Of a DNA stretch of 64,000 nt, positions 27,292-37,236 are shown piece by piece. The DNA is taken from assembly GCA_017416505.1 (NCBI GenBank), contig JAFQCI010000146.1:11055-75054 (forward strand), in the 5' to 3' direction. A program made the position numbers and the translations under genes. Origin of the DNA: Lachnospiraceae bacterium (GTDB taxonomy: Bacteria; Bacillota_A; Clostridia; Lachnospirales; Lachnospiraceae). The notes below the pieces were generated by a model. It was not told the DNA's origin and did no database searches. It saw only the letters and a list, made by a program, of their open reading frames with translations. Positions within the stretch are counted from its first letter, which is position 1. Every line of letters begins with the position of its first letter.

Positions 27292-27366
27292 TTATAATCC
27301 GTAAAATTGATGATTTGTTTATGGTAACAAATTCATTCTATTTTGTCAACAAGATTCCATTTTTTC

Positions 27367-27867
27367 TTACAAAAATACTTTTCTGTGTCCGTACTGCTTC
27401 ATTAATTCTAACGTTTTATCCGAAGGTTCAATTAAGATTTCCATAAAATTCCCATTCTTATTTACTAACACAGAATATACTCTTGCATCCTCTCTTTGTG
27501 AAGTAAAGTTTTTCACTTTTGTTTTAGCCTCATTTTCTTTTGCCTTATTGATTTCATCGCTGTTATAAGGAGCAATCACCTGAACTGCTTTAAAGTCAAT
27601 GGTCATTACATGCTTTCTTCTTGACATATTGATAATCTTATCAATTTCAAGAGAACCTGTGGTAAAGGTATATTCGTACTCCAACGCCTGTGGTTTTAAC
27701 AACCAGAAGGCAAATATCCACATTGCCACCATAAGGGGCATCAGCATAATGGAAACTGATATTACACTAAGTCCACAAGACAGCACCAATACAGCACCAA
27801 CCAGACGCAACATAGTCACTGTTCCTCTTTTTACGCGAATCAAATCTTCTGAATAACTTTCTGCCAC
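27367..27867 (-). CDS. DUF6106-type membrane protein
   Basis: 166 aa. Two adjacent hydrophobic segments (LVGAVLVLSCGLSVISVSIM, LMPLMVAMWIFAFWLL) are followed by a soluble beta-rich domain (LEYEYTFTTGSLEIDKIIN). This matches a small family kept in Lachnospiraceae (DUF6106). It lies 15 bp after the NfnB-type gene and is probably co-transcribed with it. Role unknown. Confidence 0.72.
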   Translation of the reverse strand: MAESYSEDLIRVKRGTVTMLRLVGAVLVLSCGLSVISVSIMLMPLMVAMWIFAFWLLKPQALEYEYTFTTGSLEIDKIINMSRRKHVMTIDFKAVQVIAPYNSDEINKAKENEAKTKVKNFTSQREDARVYSVLVNKNGNFMEILIEPSDKTLELMKQYGHRKVFL

Positions 27868-27882
27868 AAAAATACCTCCAAC

Positions 27883-29271
27883 TTACTTTGATAATTTCTC
27901 ATGAATTGCCGCAGCTGCTTTTTTACCTGCACCCATGGCAAGAATTACAGTCGCTGCACCGGAAACGGTATCGCCACCGGCATATACATATTCCTTACTT
28001 GTTTCCATCGTTTCTTCCTGAACAATGATTCCACCCCATTTTTGAGTTTCCAGACCTTCTGTGGTCTGCTGAATCAGTGGATTTGGACTTTGACCGATTG
28101 CAATGATAACGGTTTCAACATCAATCACATAATTAGAGCCTTCCACCGGAACCGGCGAACGTCTTCCGGAGGCATCCGGCTCACCTAATTCCTGTTTTAC
28201 TACTTCAATACCGGTTACCCATCCATCTTTACCAATAATCGCAGAAGGATTATTTAACAAGCGGAAAATAACGCCTTCTTCTTTCGCGTGATGGATTTCT
28301 TCTTTTCTGGCCGGAAGTTCATCCTCACCACGACGGTATACGATATATACATTTTCAGCACCTAATCTCTTTGCAGTTCTGGCAGCATCCATGGCAACAT
28401 TACCGGCACCAACTACCGCAACATTCTTTCCAACCTTAACCGGAGTAGGTACTTCTGGGAATTTATAACCCTTCATTAGGTTTACTCTGGTTAAAAATTC
28501 ATTGGCAGAATATACACCTAATAAATTTTCTCCAGGGATTCTTAAGAATCTTGGAAGTCCGGCACCACTACCAATAAATACCGCATTGTAGCCATCCTGT
28601 AATAATTCATCAATGGTGATGGAACGTCCAACTACCACGTTAGTTTCAATCTTAACACCTAGTTCTTTTACATTATCAATTTCCTTTGCTACCAAGTCTT
28701 TTGGTAAACGGAATTCCGGGATACCATAGCTTAATACACCACCTGCTTTATGAAGTGCTTCAAATACGGTTACTTCGTAACCTTTCTTTGCTAATTCTCC
28801 CGCACAGGTAATTCCGGCAGGACCAGAACCAACCACTGCTACCTTCTTACCATTCTTTTCAATGTTATTCTCTGTCTTTTTCTTATTTGCCATGTGATAA
28901 TCTGCAACAAAACGCTCTAAACGTCCGATACCAACAGGTTCTCCCTTTACACCACGAACACATTGTCCTTCACATTGCTTTTCCTGTGGGCAGACACGAC
29001 CACAAATCGCAGGTAAAGCATTTTCTCTGGTAATAACCTGGTATGCAGCTTCAAAGTCGCCCTCTGCTACTTTTCCGATAAATTCAGGAATTGGTACATT
29101 TACCGGACAGCCTGACATACAAGGACTCTTCTTACAATTCAAGCATCTTCTTGCTTCTTCCATAGCCATCTCTTTCGTATATCCAAGAGTAACTTCTTCA
29201 AAATTTTTATTTCTGACATTCGGGTCCTGTTCCGGCATTACAACCTTTGTTAAGCTCATATTTCTTTCCAT
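27883..29271 (-). CDS. nfnB: NADPH-binding flavoprotein, large subunit of NADH-dependent ferredoxin:NADP oxidoreductase (NfnB/GltD-like)
   Basis: 462 aa. N-terminal iron-sulfur region with CLNCKKSPCMSGCPVNVP and CGRVCPQEKQCEGQC, then an FAD site (VVGSGPAGITCAGELAKKGY) and an NADPH site (VVGAGNVAMDAARTAKRLGA). The protein alone resembles the glutamate synthase small subunit, but no large subunit is present and the upstream neighbour is the NfnA type, so an electron-bifurcating transhydrogenase (2 NADPH, NAD+ and ferredoxin) is preferred. The start at 29271 is one base beyond the stop of the upstream gene; a GTG at 29283 is the alternative. Confidence 0.88.
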   Translation of the reverse strand: MERNMSLTKVVMPEQDPNVRNKNFEEVTLGYTKEMAMEEARRCLNCKKSPCMSGCPVNVPIPEFIGKVAEGDFEAAYQVITRENALPAICGRVCPQEKQCEGQCVRGVKGEPVGIGRLERFVADYHMANKKKTENNIEKNGKKVAVVGSGPAGITCAGELAKKGYEVTVFEALHKAGGVLSYGIPEFRLPKDLVAKEIDNVKELGVKIETNVVVGRSITIDELLQDGYNAVFIGSGAGLPRFLRIPGENLLGVYSANEFLTRVNLMKGYKFPEVPTPVKVGKNVAVVGAGNVAMDAARTAKRLGAENVYIVYRRGEDELPARKEEIHHAKEEGVIFRLLNNPSAIIGKDGWVTGIEVVKQELGEPDASGRRSPVPVEGSNYVIDVETVIIAIGQSPNPLIQQTTEGLETQKWGGIIVQEETMETSKEYVYAGGDTVSGAATVILAMGAGKKAAAAIHEKLSK

Positions 29272-29272
29272 A

Positions 29273-30097
29273 TTAGTTCGCACCCCTTCCTATTCTGCAT
29301 TGATGTTCTTCTTCCTTAAACATACCCTGACGCATCATACATTCATCAAAATCAACTAAAAATCCGTCAAAGTCAGGACCATCTACACATGCGAACTGTG
29401 TCTTACCACCAACTGTTACACGACATCCTCCGCACATACCGGTTCCATCAATCATAATTGGATTTAAAGAAACACCTGTAGGAATATTCAAAGGCTTAGT
29501 TACATTTACTACGGATTTCATCATAATAAGTGGTCCAATGGCAATTACTTCGTCAAACTTCTCGCCCTTTTCAATTAATTCAGTAAGAACGTCTGTTACA
29601 AAACCTTCCTTACCCTTAGAACCATCATTTGTTGCAATGTAAACATGGTCACAAAATTCTTTGAATTTTTCTTCTAATATAACAAATTCTGCACTTCTGC
29701 CACCGATGATAACATCTACTTTTACTCCCATTTCATGGAGTTTACGAAGTTGTGGATACAAAGGAGCGGCACCTACACCACCTGCAACACCGATTACATG
29801 TTCCACTTTATGTAATGGAGCTGGTTTTCCAAGTGGTCCAACAAAATCGCAAACGGAATCTCCTGCTTTTTTCTTGCTTAATAATTCAGTAGAATAACCT
29901 ACTACCTGGTAAATAATAGTAACGGTTTCTTTTTCTCTGTCATAGTCAGCAATAGTTAATGGAACTCTTTCTCCATCTTCGTCCACACGAATAATTACAA
30001 ACTGTCCTGCTTCACATTTTCTCGCCACAAAAGGGGCATGTACTTCCATAAGCTCAACAGCCTGATTTAGCACTTCTTTTTTTACTATTTTGTACAT
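29273..30097 (-). CDS. nfnA: Small subunit of NADH-dependent ferredoxin:NADP oxidoreductase (NfnA/PyrK-like)
   Basis: 274 aa. FAD/NAD reductase fold of the dihydroorotate dehydrogenase electron-transfer group: RVDEDGERVPLTIADYDR (FAD), GVAGGVGAAPLYPQLR (NAD) and a [2Fe-2S] cluster of cysteines in GTGMCGGCRVTVGG and QFACVDGPDFDG. The start at 30097 has AAAGGTGG upstream; the frame extends to 30151. Paired with nfnB through a 1-bp gap, which fits a stable heterodimer. PyrK is the alternative name, but no pyrD is adjacent. Confidence 0.88.
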   Translation of the reverse strand: MYKIVKKEVLNQAVELMEVHAPFVARKCEAGQFVIIRVDEDGERVPLTIADYDREKETVTIIYQVVGYSTELLSKKKAGDSVCDFVGPLGKPAPLHKVEHVIGVAGGVGAAPLYPQLRKLHEMGVKVDVIIGGRSAEFVILEEKFKEFCDHVYIATNDGSKGKEGFVTDVLTELIEKGEKFDEVIAIGPLIMMKSVVNVTKPLNIPTGVSLNPIMIDGTGMCGGCRVTVGGKTQFACVDGPDFDGFLVDFDECMMRQGMFKEEEHQCRIGRGAN

Positions 30098-30159
30098 CAA
30101 CCGTGTCCACCTTTCAATATAATTAGATTTATTATAAACTTTTTTTCTCAATAAGAAAA

Positions 30160-30198
30160 GAGGATTTTATTATTTTTTCGAAAATAATAATATCCTCT
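30160..30198 (-). terminator. Terminator after the two-component/ABC operon
   Basis: Imperfect long stem AGAGGAT ... TATTATTTT/AAAATAATA ... ATCCTCT, T-rich on the minus strand; separates the kinase gene from nfnA. Confidence 0.65.
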
Positions 30199-30295
30199 AA
30201 GTTATGGTTCAGTATTGAAAATTTAATCTCCATAATTCAAGACACAGCTAGTAAACTGCCACTCATATGGATGATTGCGGTACACATCTATTTCA

Positions 30296-31201
30296 CTAGC
30301 CATTCTTTGGCAGATATACCTGAAATTTTGCCCCTTTTCCTTCCTCGGAATCCACTTTCAAATATCCCCCTTCTAGAGAAATAATCTTTCTGGAAAGATA
30401 CAGTCCGATTCCTACTCCAGGCATCTGGCTTACGTTCTGGCTCCGGTAAAAGCGGGAAAAGATAGCTGCCTGTTCTTCCTTTGCGATTCCAATTCCATCA
30501 TCCTCAATCTCAATAATTGAAAATAATTCATATTCCTTCACACGCATCCACACATTTCCCCCCGGATTCGTATATTTAATGGCATTGTCCAGAATATTCC
30601 CTACCGCCTCTAAAGTCCATTTTTCATCAAAAACCGCCCATATCTCATTTACTTCTATTTGAAGTTTTATCTCTTTTTCTAAAGCCTTCTCCTGATACAT
30701 TTCAAAAAGTACTTTTAAGATTTCCGACAAATCGCGTTTTTTACAATGCACCTTAATCAAATGATTTTCTAAACGGGATATTTTTATCATGGATTGAATC
30801 AAAAAATTCAATTTTTCTGTCTGCTCCTTAATCCGCATCACCAGTTTTTTCTCGTCTTCCCCTAAGTTCTTCTCCGATAAATATTCCGTATACAATAAAA
30901 GATTCGCTACCGGGGTTTTGGTCTGGTGACTTAAATCGGATATGGTCTGCTGAATCTGATTCCTCTGTTCTTCCAAACGGTTTAAAGACAATTTACTGGC
31001 AGATAAAAAGCGGGCAAGTTTGGATTCTATCTTCGACAATCTGCTTTCATCGTATGTTTTCTCTTCATACCTTCCTGTTATTGCTTCTTCCAGCATTTTA
31101 TCAAGATTCCCCAATATCCGGTATACTTTTACTATCATGTAAACTGCAAACACTGTAAGACTGATTCCTATAATGATAGTGATGATAGATACTCCGTTCA
31201 T
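30296..31201 (-). CDS. Sensor histidine kinase of the ABC transporter operon
   Basis: 301 aa. One N-terminal membrane span (IITIIIGISLTVFAVYMIV) and almost no outer loop, so sensing probably depends on the partner permease. HisKA has TISDLSHQTKTPVANLLLY, and HATPase has GNILDNAIKYTNPGG, EIEDDGIGI and PGVGIGLYLSRKI. Its ATG overlaps the regulator stop (ATGA). This small-kinase plus FtsX-permease set is a usual arrangement for antimicrobial-peptide or envelope-stress sensing in Firmicutes; the ligand is not known. Confidence 0.9.
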   Translation of the reverse strand: MNGVSIITIIIGISLTVFAVYMIVKVYRILGNLDKMLEEAITGRYEEKTYDESRLSKIESKLARFLSASKLSLNRLEEQRNQIQQTISDLSHQTKTPVANLLLYTEYLSEKNLGEDEKKLVMRIKEQTEKLNFLIQSMIKISRLENHLIKVHCKKRDLSEILKVLFEMYQEKALEKEIKLQIEVNEIWAVFDEKWTLEAVGNILDNAIKYTNPGGNVWMRVKEYELFSIIEIEDDGIGIAKEEQAAIFSRFYRSQNVSQMPGVGIGLYLSRKIISLEGGYLKVDSEEGKGAKFQVYLPKNG

Positions 31202-31857
31202 GAGGTTTCCTCCTGCTGCCAGCGATAGCCAATGCCGTAAATGGTCTTAATATAATTTCCTCCAAGTTTATTTCGTAGTCTTCCCACTGTCACAGTTAAA
31301 GTATTCTCATCTACAGAATCCCAGTTATCCCAGATTTGATTAATTAATTGATTTCTTGTCAAAGTCTGACCTTGATTTATCAACAACATGGAAAGCAATT
31401 CCTGTTCCACTTTACTAAGTGCCAGTTCTTTTCCATCTCTCATATAAACTCTTTTTTCTAAATCCAGATGCAAAGAGTCAAAAACAAAGACCTTCGGATT
31501 TTGATTTCTTCGAATCAAGGAATGAACCCTTGCTCGTAAAATGCCGATTCGAAAAGGTTTGGTGACATAATCATCTGCCCCCGCCTCAAAACCTAAGATT
31601 TCATCCTCTTCCGTATCCTTTGCCGTCAACATCAACACAGGCATAGAAAGCTCCTTTCTATGAACCCTGCAAAATTCCAAGCCACTTCCATCCGGCAGAT
31701 TAATATCCAGAATCACTAACTTAATGGATTCTCTTTCAAGAATCTCCTTCCCTTTTTTCAAGGAGGAAGCAATCAGGGGTTCATATCCTTCCTCTTCTAA
31801 AACCATAGCAATGCCTTGTGCAAGTGCTACATCGTCTTCTATAATCAATAATTTCAC
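31198..31857 (-). CDS. OmpR-family response regulator
   Basis: 219 aa. Receiver with acidic pair IEDD, phospho-Asp in LVILDINLPDGSG, Thr in MLTAKD and Lys in VTKPF; C-terminal winged helix (LSKVEQELLSMLLINQGQTL, VTVGRLRNKLGGNYIKTI). The start is GTG at 31857 with AGGAGG 9 nt upstream. It overlaps the kinase by 4 bp and follows the permease by 32 bp, so it probably controls this operon. Confidence 0.93.
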   Translation of the reverse strand: MKLLIIEDDVALAQGIAMVLEEEGYEPLIASSLKKGKEILERESIKLVILDINLPDGSGLEFCRVHRKELSMPVLMLTAKDTEEDEILGFEAGADDYVTKPFRIGILRARVHSLIRRNQNPKVFVFDSLHLDLEKRVYMRDGKELALSKVEQELLSMLLINQGQTLTRNQLINQIWDNWDSVDENTLTVTVGRLRNKLGGNYIKTIYGIGYRWQQEETS

Positions 31858-31889
31858 CCTGCCTGCCTCCTTTTTCCCTTAATCAACTA

Positions 31890-34502
31890 CTAAAAACTAT
31901 CTCTCAAGCGGTCTACAATTGAGCTTTTTTTCAAATTCTGATAACAAAATACCGGTATCAAAATTCCTAATAACAAATATATCGGCAAAACTATCACCAA
32001 TGGCAATATGGTCATTTTTGCAGTAAAGAACCATAATACATTGGATAAGGCATCCATTACAAATAATTGTAGCATACCTCCTATGAAAATTGCCAATAAA
32101 ACAGAAGAAACCGTATAAAAAATACCTTCGTATATCAACATTTTCCGTAATTGTCCCCCTGTCATTCCTACTGATTGTAACATGGCAAATTCTCTTTTTC
32201 TACTATGAATGCCCGTTAAAATAGAATTAAAGAAATTTACTACTCCAATTAGTCCTATAATAAAGGCTAACACGCTTCCTATCAAAAGAAACATATTTCG
32301 GAAAGAAGAAAACTCTTCCTGATATTTCTGCTTAGATTCAAAATCATATCCTGTTTTATAATTTTCCATATATTGCTCTAAAAATTCCTGAATTTCCTCA
32401 TTGGATTCTTTTGCAGTATTAAACATATAGGACATAACCAAATCAGAACCTGTCTCTTTTAAATAGGTATCTGTGCCTAAAACAAAGTGCATACTTCCAA
32501 ATACCCGGCTTGACATAGGGTAAGGCACAATCACCTTTGCGCAAACTGTATAAGTAATATCCCTTGGATTTTCGTATTTCCATCTGATGTCTTCTATTTT
32601 TGTATTTTCATTTATGGCATCCCCAGTATTAACATCATATCGCAGTATAGATTCATAATAGCTGATTTTTATCTGCTCTCCAACCTCTACCTGACAGGAT
32701 GCTTCTATAGGTTCTCCAAAATCATCTGCTTCTACCACAGCAACAATATAATGATTGTCCGTATCTGATAGTTTTTCAATGTCCCCTTCTAACACCTCAA
32801 GCTGCGACAAAGGAAACTCATCCATTCCGTATAGCCCAATACTCTCCGGATAAAGCCCCTCCTCATCTGCCTCTCTGCCTTCTACGGTCATTCCCAAGTC
32901 CGTATCTTCATAATTCCAATAATTCTCCAAGTCTTCTTCTGAAAACCAGCCCCCTGCCAAAGCTCCTACGTATATCTTTCCTCCTTCAGTAATTCCCTCC
33001 ATAGATTCAATATCCAAAATTACCTCTTCTTCCACTCCCTCAAGTTCTTCATACTTGAAATAGCCGTTTCTTGCTACAATAAAATCGGAAACATAAAACC
33101 TAGAAGTAAATTTATCTATATCAAATCCTTTAGAAAAAGAGAACACCAGGTAAAACAATACTGCAGATAAGGTAAGGGACAATACTACAGTTACCGTTTT
33201 TCTTTTACTTCTTCCTAAATTTGCAAATGCCATTTTAAGAATTCGTGCTTTGCTATCTCCTCCCTTAGACACTTTCTTTTTCATTTCTATCTGGGTAAAT
33301 CTAAGCGCCTCCATTGGCAATACCTTTCCTGCAATTCTGCCTGGCTTTTCGCAGGAAAGAATCACTGTAATCAATGAAAACAAAGAAGCACCAATAAAAA
33401 TCAATGGATTTGTCGAAACCTCTACCTTGGTTTGATTCATTTGTCCCATCATCACTGGTACCAAAGCATTGCCTAAGAAAAATCCCAAAATAAGTCCAAT
33501 CGGAATACCAATGCAGGAAAATAACATTGCCTGAATCCGAATCATTTTTTCAATCTGCTTTTTTGTGGTACCAATGGTTTTTAATAAACCATAATACTGA
33601 ATATCTTTCTGCACAGAAATCTGAAAAATATTATAAATAATCAGGTATCCGGAAATCACAACAACCAAAAGAAGAATTACGATTCCTGCTATGGTAAATC
33701 CATTTTCTCCACTTCCCATCTGGGTGCTGATATATCCCCAGTTGATTCCGGTTTCCAGATAATTTTCTGCTTTACTGTCTGTGTTTTGATATCCATGGTT
33801 TTCTAATAATTTTTCCAGTTTTCCTTCAATATCAAAAGAATTATGGAACATAATTCCCATGGACCATGCATCTTCTGCATCAAGAGAATATTGTCCAAGA
33901 ATTTCATGACAATAACTTTCCGACACGATAATCATAGAGGCTTTACCGGCAGAATCAAACTCCCACCATCCACACAATGTAAACGTATCTGTAACCATAA
34001 CCTCTGTCCCCACAACATAGGTTAGGGTAATTTCTTTTCCTAATTCCGGCTCTATGTTTAAGTTCTCTAACGCTTTCGTATCCATAGCGATTTCCTTGGT
34101 TCCTTCTTTCGGAAGTCCACCTACCTCCGGTTCGCTATAATAACTCTTGGCAGCATTTTTATCCATATAACTGATTTCAGTCTGTATTTTTTCAAATCCG
34201 CCCCCGTAACAAAAGCCCAAAAATAGCCTTGCTCCTGAATAGTCAACCAAACCATCATTTTTTAACTCTTCCATCTGTTCTTTTGTAATATTTTTAATGG
34301 CTGCATGGTCAAATCCTCCACTTTGTCGAAAGGATTCTTCCTGAAGGGAATTTAAAATCGTTCCCCCTATGGAAAAAATACTGGAAAAAAGAATAGTAGT
34401 AAGGGCAATGGCTATGATTGCCACCCTGTTTCTGGTCTGGTTTACCTTAAGACTTTTCATGGTTAGTTTCCATATTAGTTTACGATTCTTCACCTGAAAC
34501 AT
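31890..34502 (-). CDS. FtsX-like ABC transporter permease
   Basis: 870 aa. N-terminal span near residue 30, a large outer loop, three spans at about 275-385, a fourth near 440, a second long outer loop (about 460-735), and three final spans. This is the duplicated FtsX/MacB permease layout. The second loop is very acidic. It starts 3 bp after the ATPase gene and so is translationally coupled to it. With the ATPase, regulator and kinase it forms a four-gene module. Confidence 0.88.
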   Translation of the reverse strand: MFQVKNRKLIWKLTMKSLKVNQTRNRVAIIAIALTTILFSSIFSIGGTILNSLQEESFRQSGGFDHAAIKNITKEQMEELKNDGLVDYSGARLFLGFCYGGGFEKIQTEISYMDKNAAKSYYSEPEVGGLPKEGTKEIAMDTKALENLNIEPELGKEITLTYVVGTEVMVTDTFTLCGWWEFDSAGKASMIIVSESYCHEILGQYSLDAEDAWSMGIMFHNSFDIEGKLEKLLENHGYQNTDSKAENYLETGINWGYISTQMGSGENGFTIAGIVILLLVVVISGYLIIYNIFQISVQKDIQYYGLLKTIGTTKKQIEKMIRIQAMLFSCIGIPIGLILGFFLGNALVPVMMGQMNQTKVEVSTNPLIFIGASLFSLITVILSCEKPGRIAGKVLPMEALRFTQIEMKKKVSKGGDSKARILKMAFANLGRSKRKTVTVVLSLTLSAVLFYLVFSFSKGFDIDKFTSRFYVSDFIVARNGYFKYEELEGVEEEVILDIESMEGITEGGKIYVGALAGGWFSEEDLENYWNYEDTDLGMTVEGREADEEGLYPESIGLYGMDEFPLSQLEVLEGDIEKLSDTDNHYIVAVVEADDFGEPIEASCQVEVGEQIKISYYESILRYDVNTGDAINENTKIEDIRWKYENPRDITYTVCAKVIVPYPMSSRVFGSMHFVLGTDTYLKETGSDLVMSYMFNTAKESNEEIQEFLEQYMENYKTGYDFESKQKYQEEFSSFRNMFLLIGSVLAFIIGLIGVVNFFNSILTGIHSRKREFAMLQSVGMTGGQLRKMLIYEGIFYTVSSVLLAIFIGGMLQLFVMDALSNVLWFFTAKMTILPLVIVLPIYLLLGILIPVFCYQNLKKSSIVDRLRDSF

Positions 34503-34505
34503 GGT

Positions 34506-35180
34506 CTACTCACCCCTTTTCTTAATTTTTCCATCTTCAATTTGTATGATTCTATCTGCCAATTGTGCAATTTCCTCGTTATGGGTAATCATCACAATGG
34601 TCTGGGAAAATTTTTCACTACTGATTTTAAACAAAGACAATACATCCTGACTGGTTTTACTGTCCAAATTACCAGTTGGCTCATCCGCTAAAATAATCGC
34701 AGGTTTAGTCGCTAACGCTCTTGCAATGGCGACTCTTTGCTGCTGTCCTCCGGATAACTGGGATGGAAGATTGTTTAACTTGGACTCCAATCCCAGGGTG
34801 CGGATAATTTCCTGCACATATTCTTTTTCCGGCTTATCTCCATCCAATTCAATAGGCAGCACAATGTTTTCATAAACATTTAACACCGGTACCAAGTTAT
34901 AACTTTGAAATACAAAACCGATTTTCCTTCTGCGGAAAATGGTAAGTTCCTCTTCTTTCAAAGAAAAAATATCTTTTCCTCCAACATAAACCTTACCGGA
35001 ACTTGGCCGGTCCAATCCCCCAAGCATATGTAATAAAGTAGATTTACCACTTCCTGATGTTCCCACAATAGAAACAAATTCTCCTTCCTCAACCTTAAAA
35101 TCCACCCCATCCAAAGCATGAACTTCGGCATCTCCGTTACCGTAAGTTTTCCTTAAATCCTTCGTTTCAAGTATTATCAT
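34506..35180 (-). CDS. ABC transporter ATP-binding protein (MacB/LolD type)
   Basis: 224 aa, a single nucleotide-binding domain: Walker [11 protein letters not shown]-loop FQSYNLVP, signature [17 protein letters not shown], Walker [14 protein letters not shown] and H-loop MITHNEE. The start at 35180 has AGGAGG 8 nt upstream; the frame runs to 35210. First gene of the four-gene module. Confidence 0.93.
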   Translation of the reverse strand: MIILETKDLRKTYGNGDAEVHALDGVDFKVEEGEFVSIVGTSGSGKSTLLHMLGGLDRPSSGKVYVGGKDIFSLKEEELTIFRRRKIGFVFQSYNLVPVLNVYENIVLPIELDGDKPEKEYVQEIIRTLGLESKLNNLPSQLSGGQQQRVAIARALATKPAIILADEPTGNLDSKTSQDVLSLFKISSEKFSQTIVMITHNEEIAQLADRIIQIEDGKIKKRGE

Positions 35181-35288
35181 TTTCATTTCCTCCTTATTTG
35201 CCTGATTCAAAAGGTATTTTGACCCTGGTATCTCCTTCTTTCTATCCTAGAATAAAACAAAAATCTTACGAGAAACTAACAACGCCGA

Positions 35289-35454
35289 AATTATTCATGG
35301 CCTTAAGCATAGAAAGATGATTATGCAAGTTTACTTGCTGATAATCATCTTTCTATGCTTAAAAGGTCAATTGACGTAGCTTGTAAACAAGTGACACATA
35401 AATGTGGCACTTAGCCACGTTAGTGGCGGTTTACAAGATATGTCGTGAATAATT
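35289..35454. repeat. Double-hairpin intergenic element (MITE-like)
   Basis: The 348-bp gap between the ATPase gene and the membrane protein gene holds a perfect 20-bp inverted repeat (AAGCATAGAAAGATGATTAT and complement, 35304-35360) with an inner GCAAG/CTTGC, then a second hairpin CTTGTAAAC/GTTTACAAG with an inner GTGGC/GCCAC. Outer ends AATTATTCA (35289) and TGAATAATT (35446) are inverted copies. No ORF and no clear target duplication. The rest of the gap is a terminator at 35497. Confidence 0.6.
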
Positions 35455-35496
35455 GAGGCAATTTTTTTGATTGAAAGAGATTTGGGCATAATAATA

Positions 35497-35522
35497 CCGA
35501 CCTCTAACTTTTTGAGGTCGGT
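35497..35522 (-). terminator. Terminator after the HPP-like membrane gene
   Basis: Stem ACCGACCTC/GAGGTCGGT, 8-9 nt loop, 7 bp beyond the stop of the 35529 gene. Confidence 0.65.
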
Positions 35523-35528
35523 ACCGGA

Positions 35529-36587
35529 TTAAAGTTTTGGTGTACTTTTGCTATGTATCATCGCTCTCATTCCATCTTTTATACCCATTCCAAATATTGA
35601 TAAAATGGTAACTCCAAGAAATACCTGCAATGGATAAAATAACATCATGGATTCCGGTATCAGCATTGCCAGAATCGTCATTGCCCCTGCAGGCGGCAAA
35701 AATATGCGAAAAGCAAACAAATAGGCTATCATGAATAGTGTTGCAATTACCGCTGAAACTGTCAATGGCAACCCAATTAAAATCGTAATGATATATCTGC
35801 AAAGTACGCCAGTGAGCGCACATAATGTAATCAATGGTATTCCCTTTTTTAAACGCAGGAATTGCTGTTCTTTTCTTATTTTTTTATCATTAGAATCTTC
35901 TGATTTTTGTTCTGGACCTGCCTTTTCATCCCGTCTTGTAATTTCCGTAAAGAACACTAATAAAGGTGGTGCAACGCAAAACCTTAAATCATATCCCAAT
36001 CCAAAAGCAAGTACTGATAATACTGATACAATGATGCTTCTAAGGATTGCCAATGGTATATCCTTTGACAAATCCATTTTTTCTGGTATATATGTATTTT
36101 TTTCTTTTATTTCTGCTTTTTCTAACATCCATCTTACTAAGAGAATCGTTGCTGTCAGTATCAATGCCGCACAGATATAAACCGGACTCTTCGTCTGCAA
36201 CATTACCGGCAGCATAATTGCCGATATCATAGGTGCAAAGGTAGTTTTAGAACATAACAATATGATTTGGCTTATCACAAATGCAATGGCAAACTGTGCC
36301 CAGAGCGGAACCGGAAGATATAACACAATCAAAACCCCGCTAATGGCACAAATACTGATTAATATAAATATTTTTCTATAACTTGTCTTCCAGGATAGCT
36401 TCGGAGCTAAAAATGTTCCTATAGCAAGAGCCGTAACCTCTGGAAATATAATTTCTTTTTCCCCTAAAACCTCCGAAAATAATATCATCCCTGCTACGAC
36501 TAAAAGTGTGCATAGAATAGGTATTATATTGTCGCTGATTCCCTCTTTGATTCTTTTTACTGTTTCTTTTATCATTTTCTTCTTCAT
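35529..36587 (-). CDS. Integral membrane protein with an internal duplication (HPP-like)
   Basis: 352 aa, about ten membrane segments in two halves that resemble each other: FPEVTALAIGTFLAPKLSW with FAPMISAIMLPVMLQ in the first half, FCVAPPLLVFFTEITRR with PPAGAMTILAMLIPES in the second. This resembles HPP-family membrane proteins, some of which carry nitrite, but the match is from memory and not strong. It lies 40 bp downstream of an HTH regulator on the same strand and may be controlled by it. Confidence 0.6.
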   Translation of the reverse strand: MKKKMIKETVKRIKEGISDNIIPILCTLLVVAGMILFSEVLGEKEIIFPEVTALAIGTFLAPKLSWKTSYRKIFILISICAISGVLIVLYLPVPLWAQFAIAFVISQIILLCSKTTFAPMISAIMLPVMLQTKSPVYICAALILTATILLVRWMLEKAEIKEKNTYIPEKMDLSKDIPLAILRSIIVSVLSVLAFGLGYDLRFCVAPPLLVFFTEITRRDEKAGPEQKSEDSNDKKIRKEQQFLRLKKGIPLITLCALTGVLCRYIITILIGLPLTVSAVIATLFMIAYLFAFRIFLPPAGAMTILAMLIPESMMLFYPLQVFLGVTILSIFGMGIKDGMRAMIHSKSTPKL

Positions 36588-36627
36588 GGTAAACTCTTTT
36601 CCCTCAGTTTTTTAGACTAGTCTTTTT

Positions 36628-36999
36628 TTATGGAATATTTTCTCTGAATGCTTCATAATCCACTTTCGCTATCTGATATTGTTCTCTTGCTTGTTCTTCG
36701 TCCATAGAATACTCCGATTTCTTTACCTCACCTTGTAAAGCATCCGAGATAATCCTTCTCAAATATTCTTTCTGGTCATAATTTGCCATAACTCTTCTTT
36801 CATCGCATGCTTCAATATAGCTTTGACTTATAAGCATCCCTTTGTACTGTAAAATAGTTCTCATCATATTTATAACATAAGTTGGAGGATTTCTTCTTTC
36901 CTGTTCCCAATCCTTTAAGGTAGAAACTGGTATATCAAACATTTGGGCAAATTTGCTTTGACTTAATCCTGTTTGCAAACGCAATTCTCGCACTTCCAT
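36628..36999 (-). CDS. HTH regulator (HigA/NadS-like)
   Basis: 123 aa. The HTH occupies residues 1-55: LRLQTGLSQSKFAQMFDIPV then STLKDWEQERRNP, the pattern of HigA-type antitoxins and related regulators. The rest (YDQKEYLRRIISDALQGEV) is an added helical region. AAGGAGG lies 7-9 nt before ATG 36999. Promoter TTGAAT-17-TATACT at 37060-37032. No toxin gene is adjacent, so a role as regulator of the downstream membrane gene is as likely. Confidence 0.75.
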   Translation of the reverse strand: MEVRELRLQTGLSQSKFAQMFDIPVSTLKDWEQERRNPPTYVINMMRTILQYKGMLISQSYIEACDERRVMANYDQKEYLRRIISDALQGEVKKSEYSMDEEQAREQYQIAKVDYEAFRENIP

Positions 37000-37031
37000 G
37001 ACAATTACCTCCTTATGATTTCTCAATATAT

Positions 37032-37060
37032 AGTATACGGCATTGCCTACCATTATTCAA
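37032..37060 (-). promoter_or_regulatory. Promoter of the HTH regulator
   Basis: TTGAAT (37060-37055), 17 nt, TATACT (37037-37032). Between it and the gene at 37374 I see only the terminator at 37237-37260 and a weak GGTCG/CGACC hairpin near 37300. Confidence 0.6.
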
Positions 37061-37236
37061 GGTGTTTATATAAAATTCCCTACCAGCAGATATCTTTCCA
37101 AACACACGCAAAAATATATAGTCTATTCTGTTTTTGCTCCATTTCTGGATATTGTGCAATTGGATATGTATTATAGAATTCCTTTGATAAAAATACGAAA
37201 CATTTTTTCTTTGCCAAATTTTTCTCCTATGTAAAA

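Noticed and set aside
27883..29271. Glutamate synthase small subunit (gltD)
   Set aside because: No large subunit gene; it is directly coupled to an NfnA-type partner.
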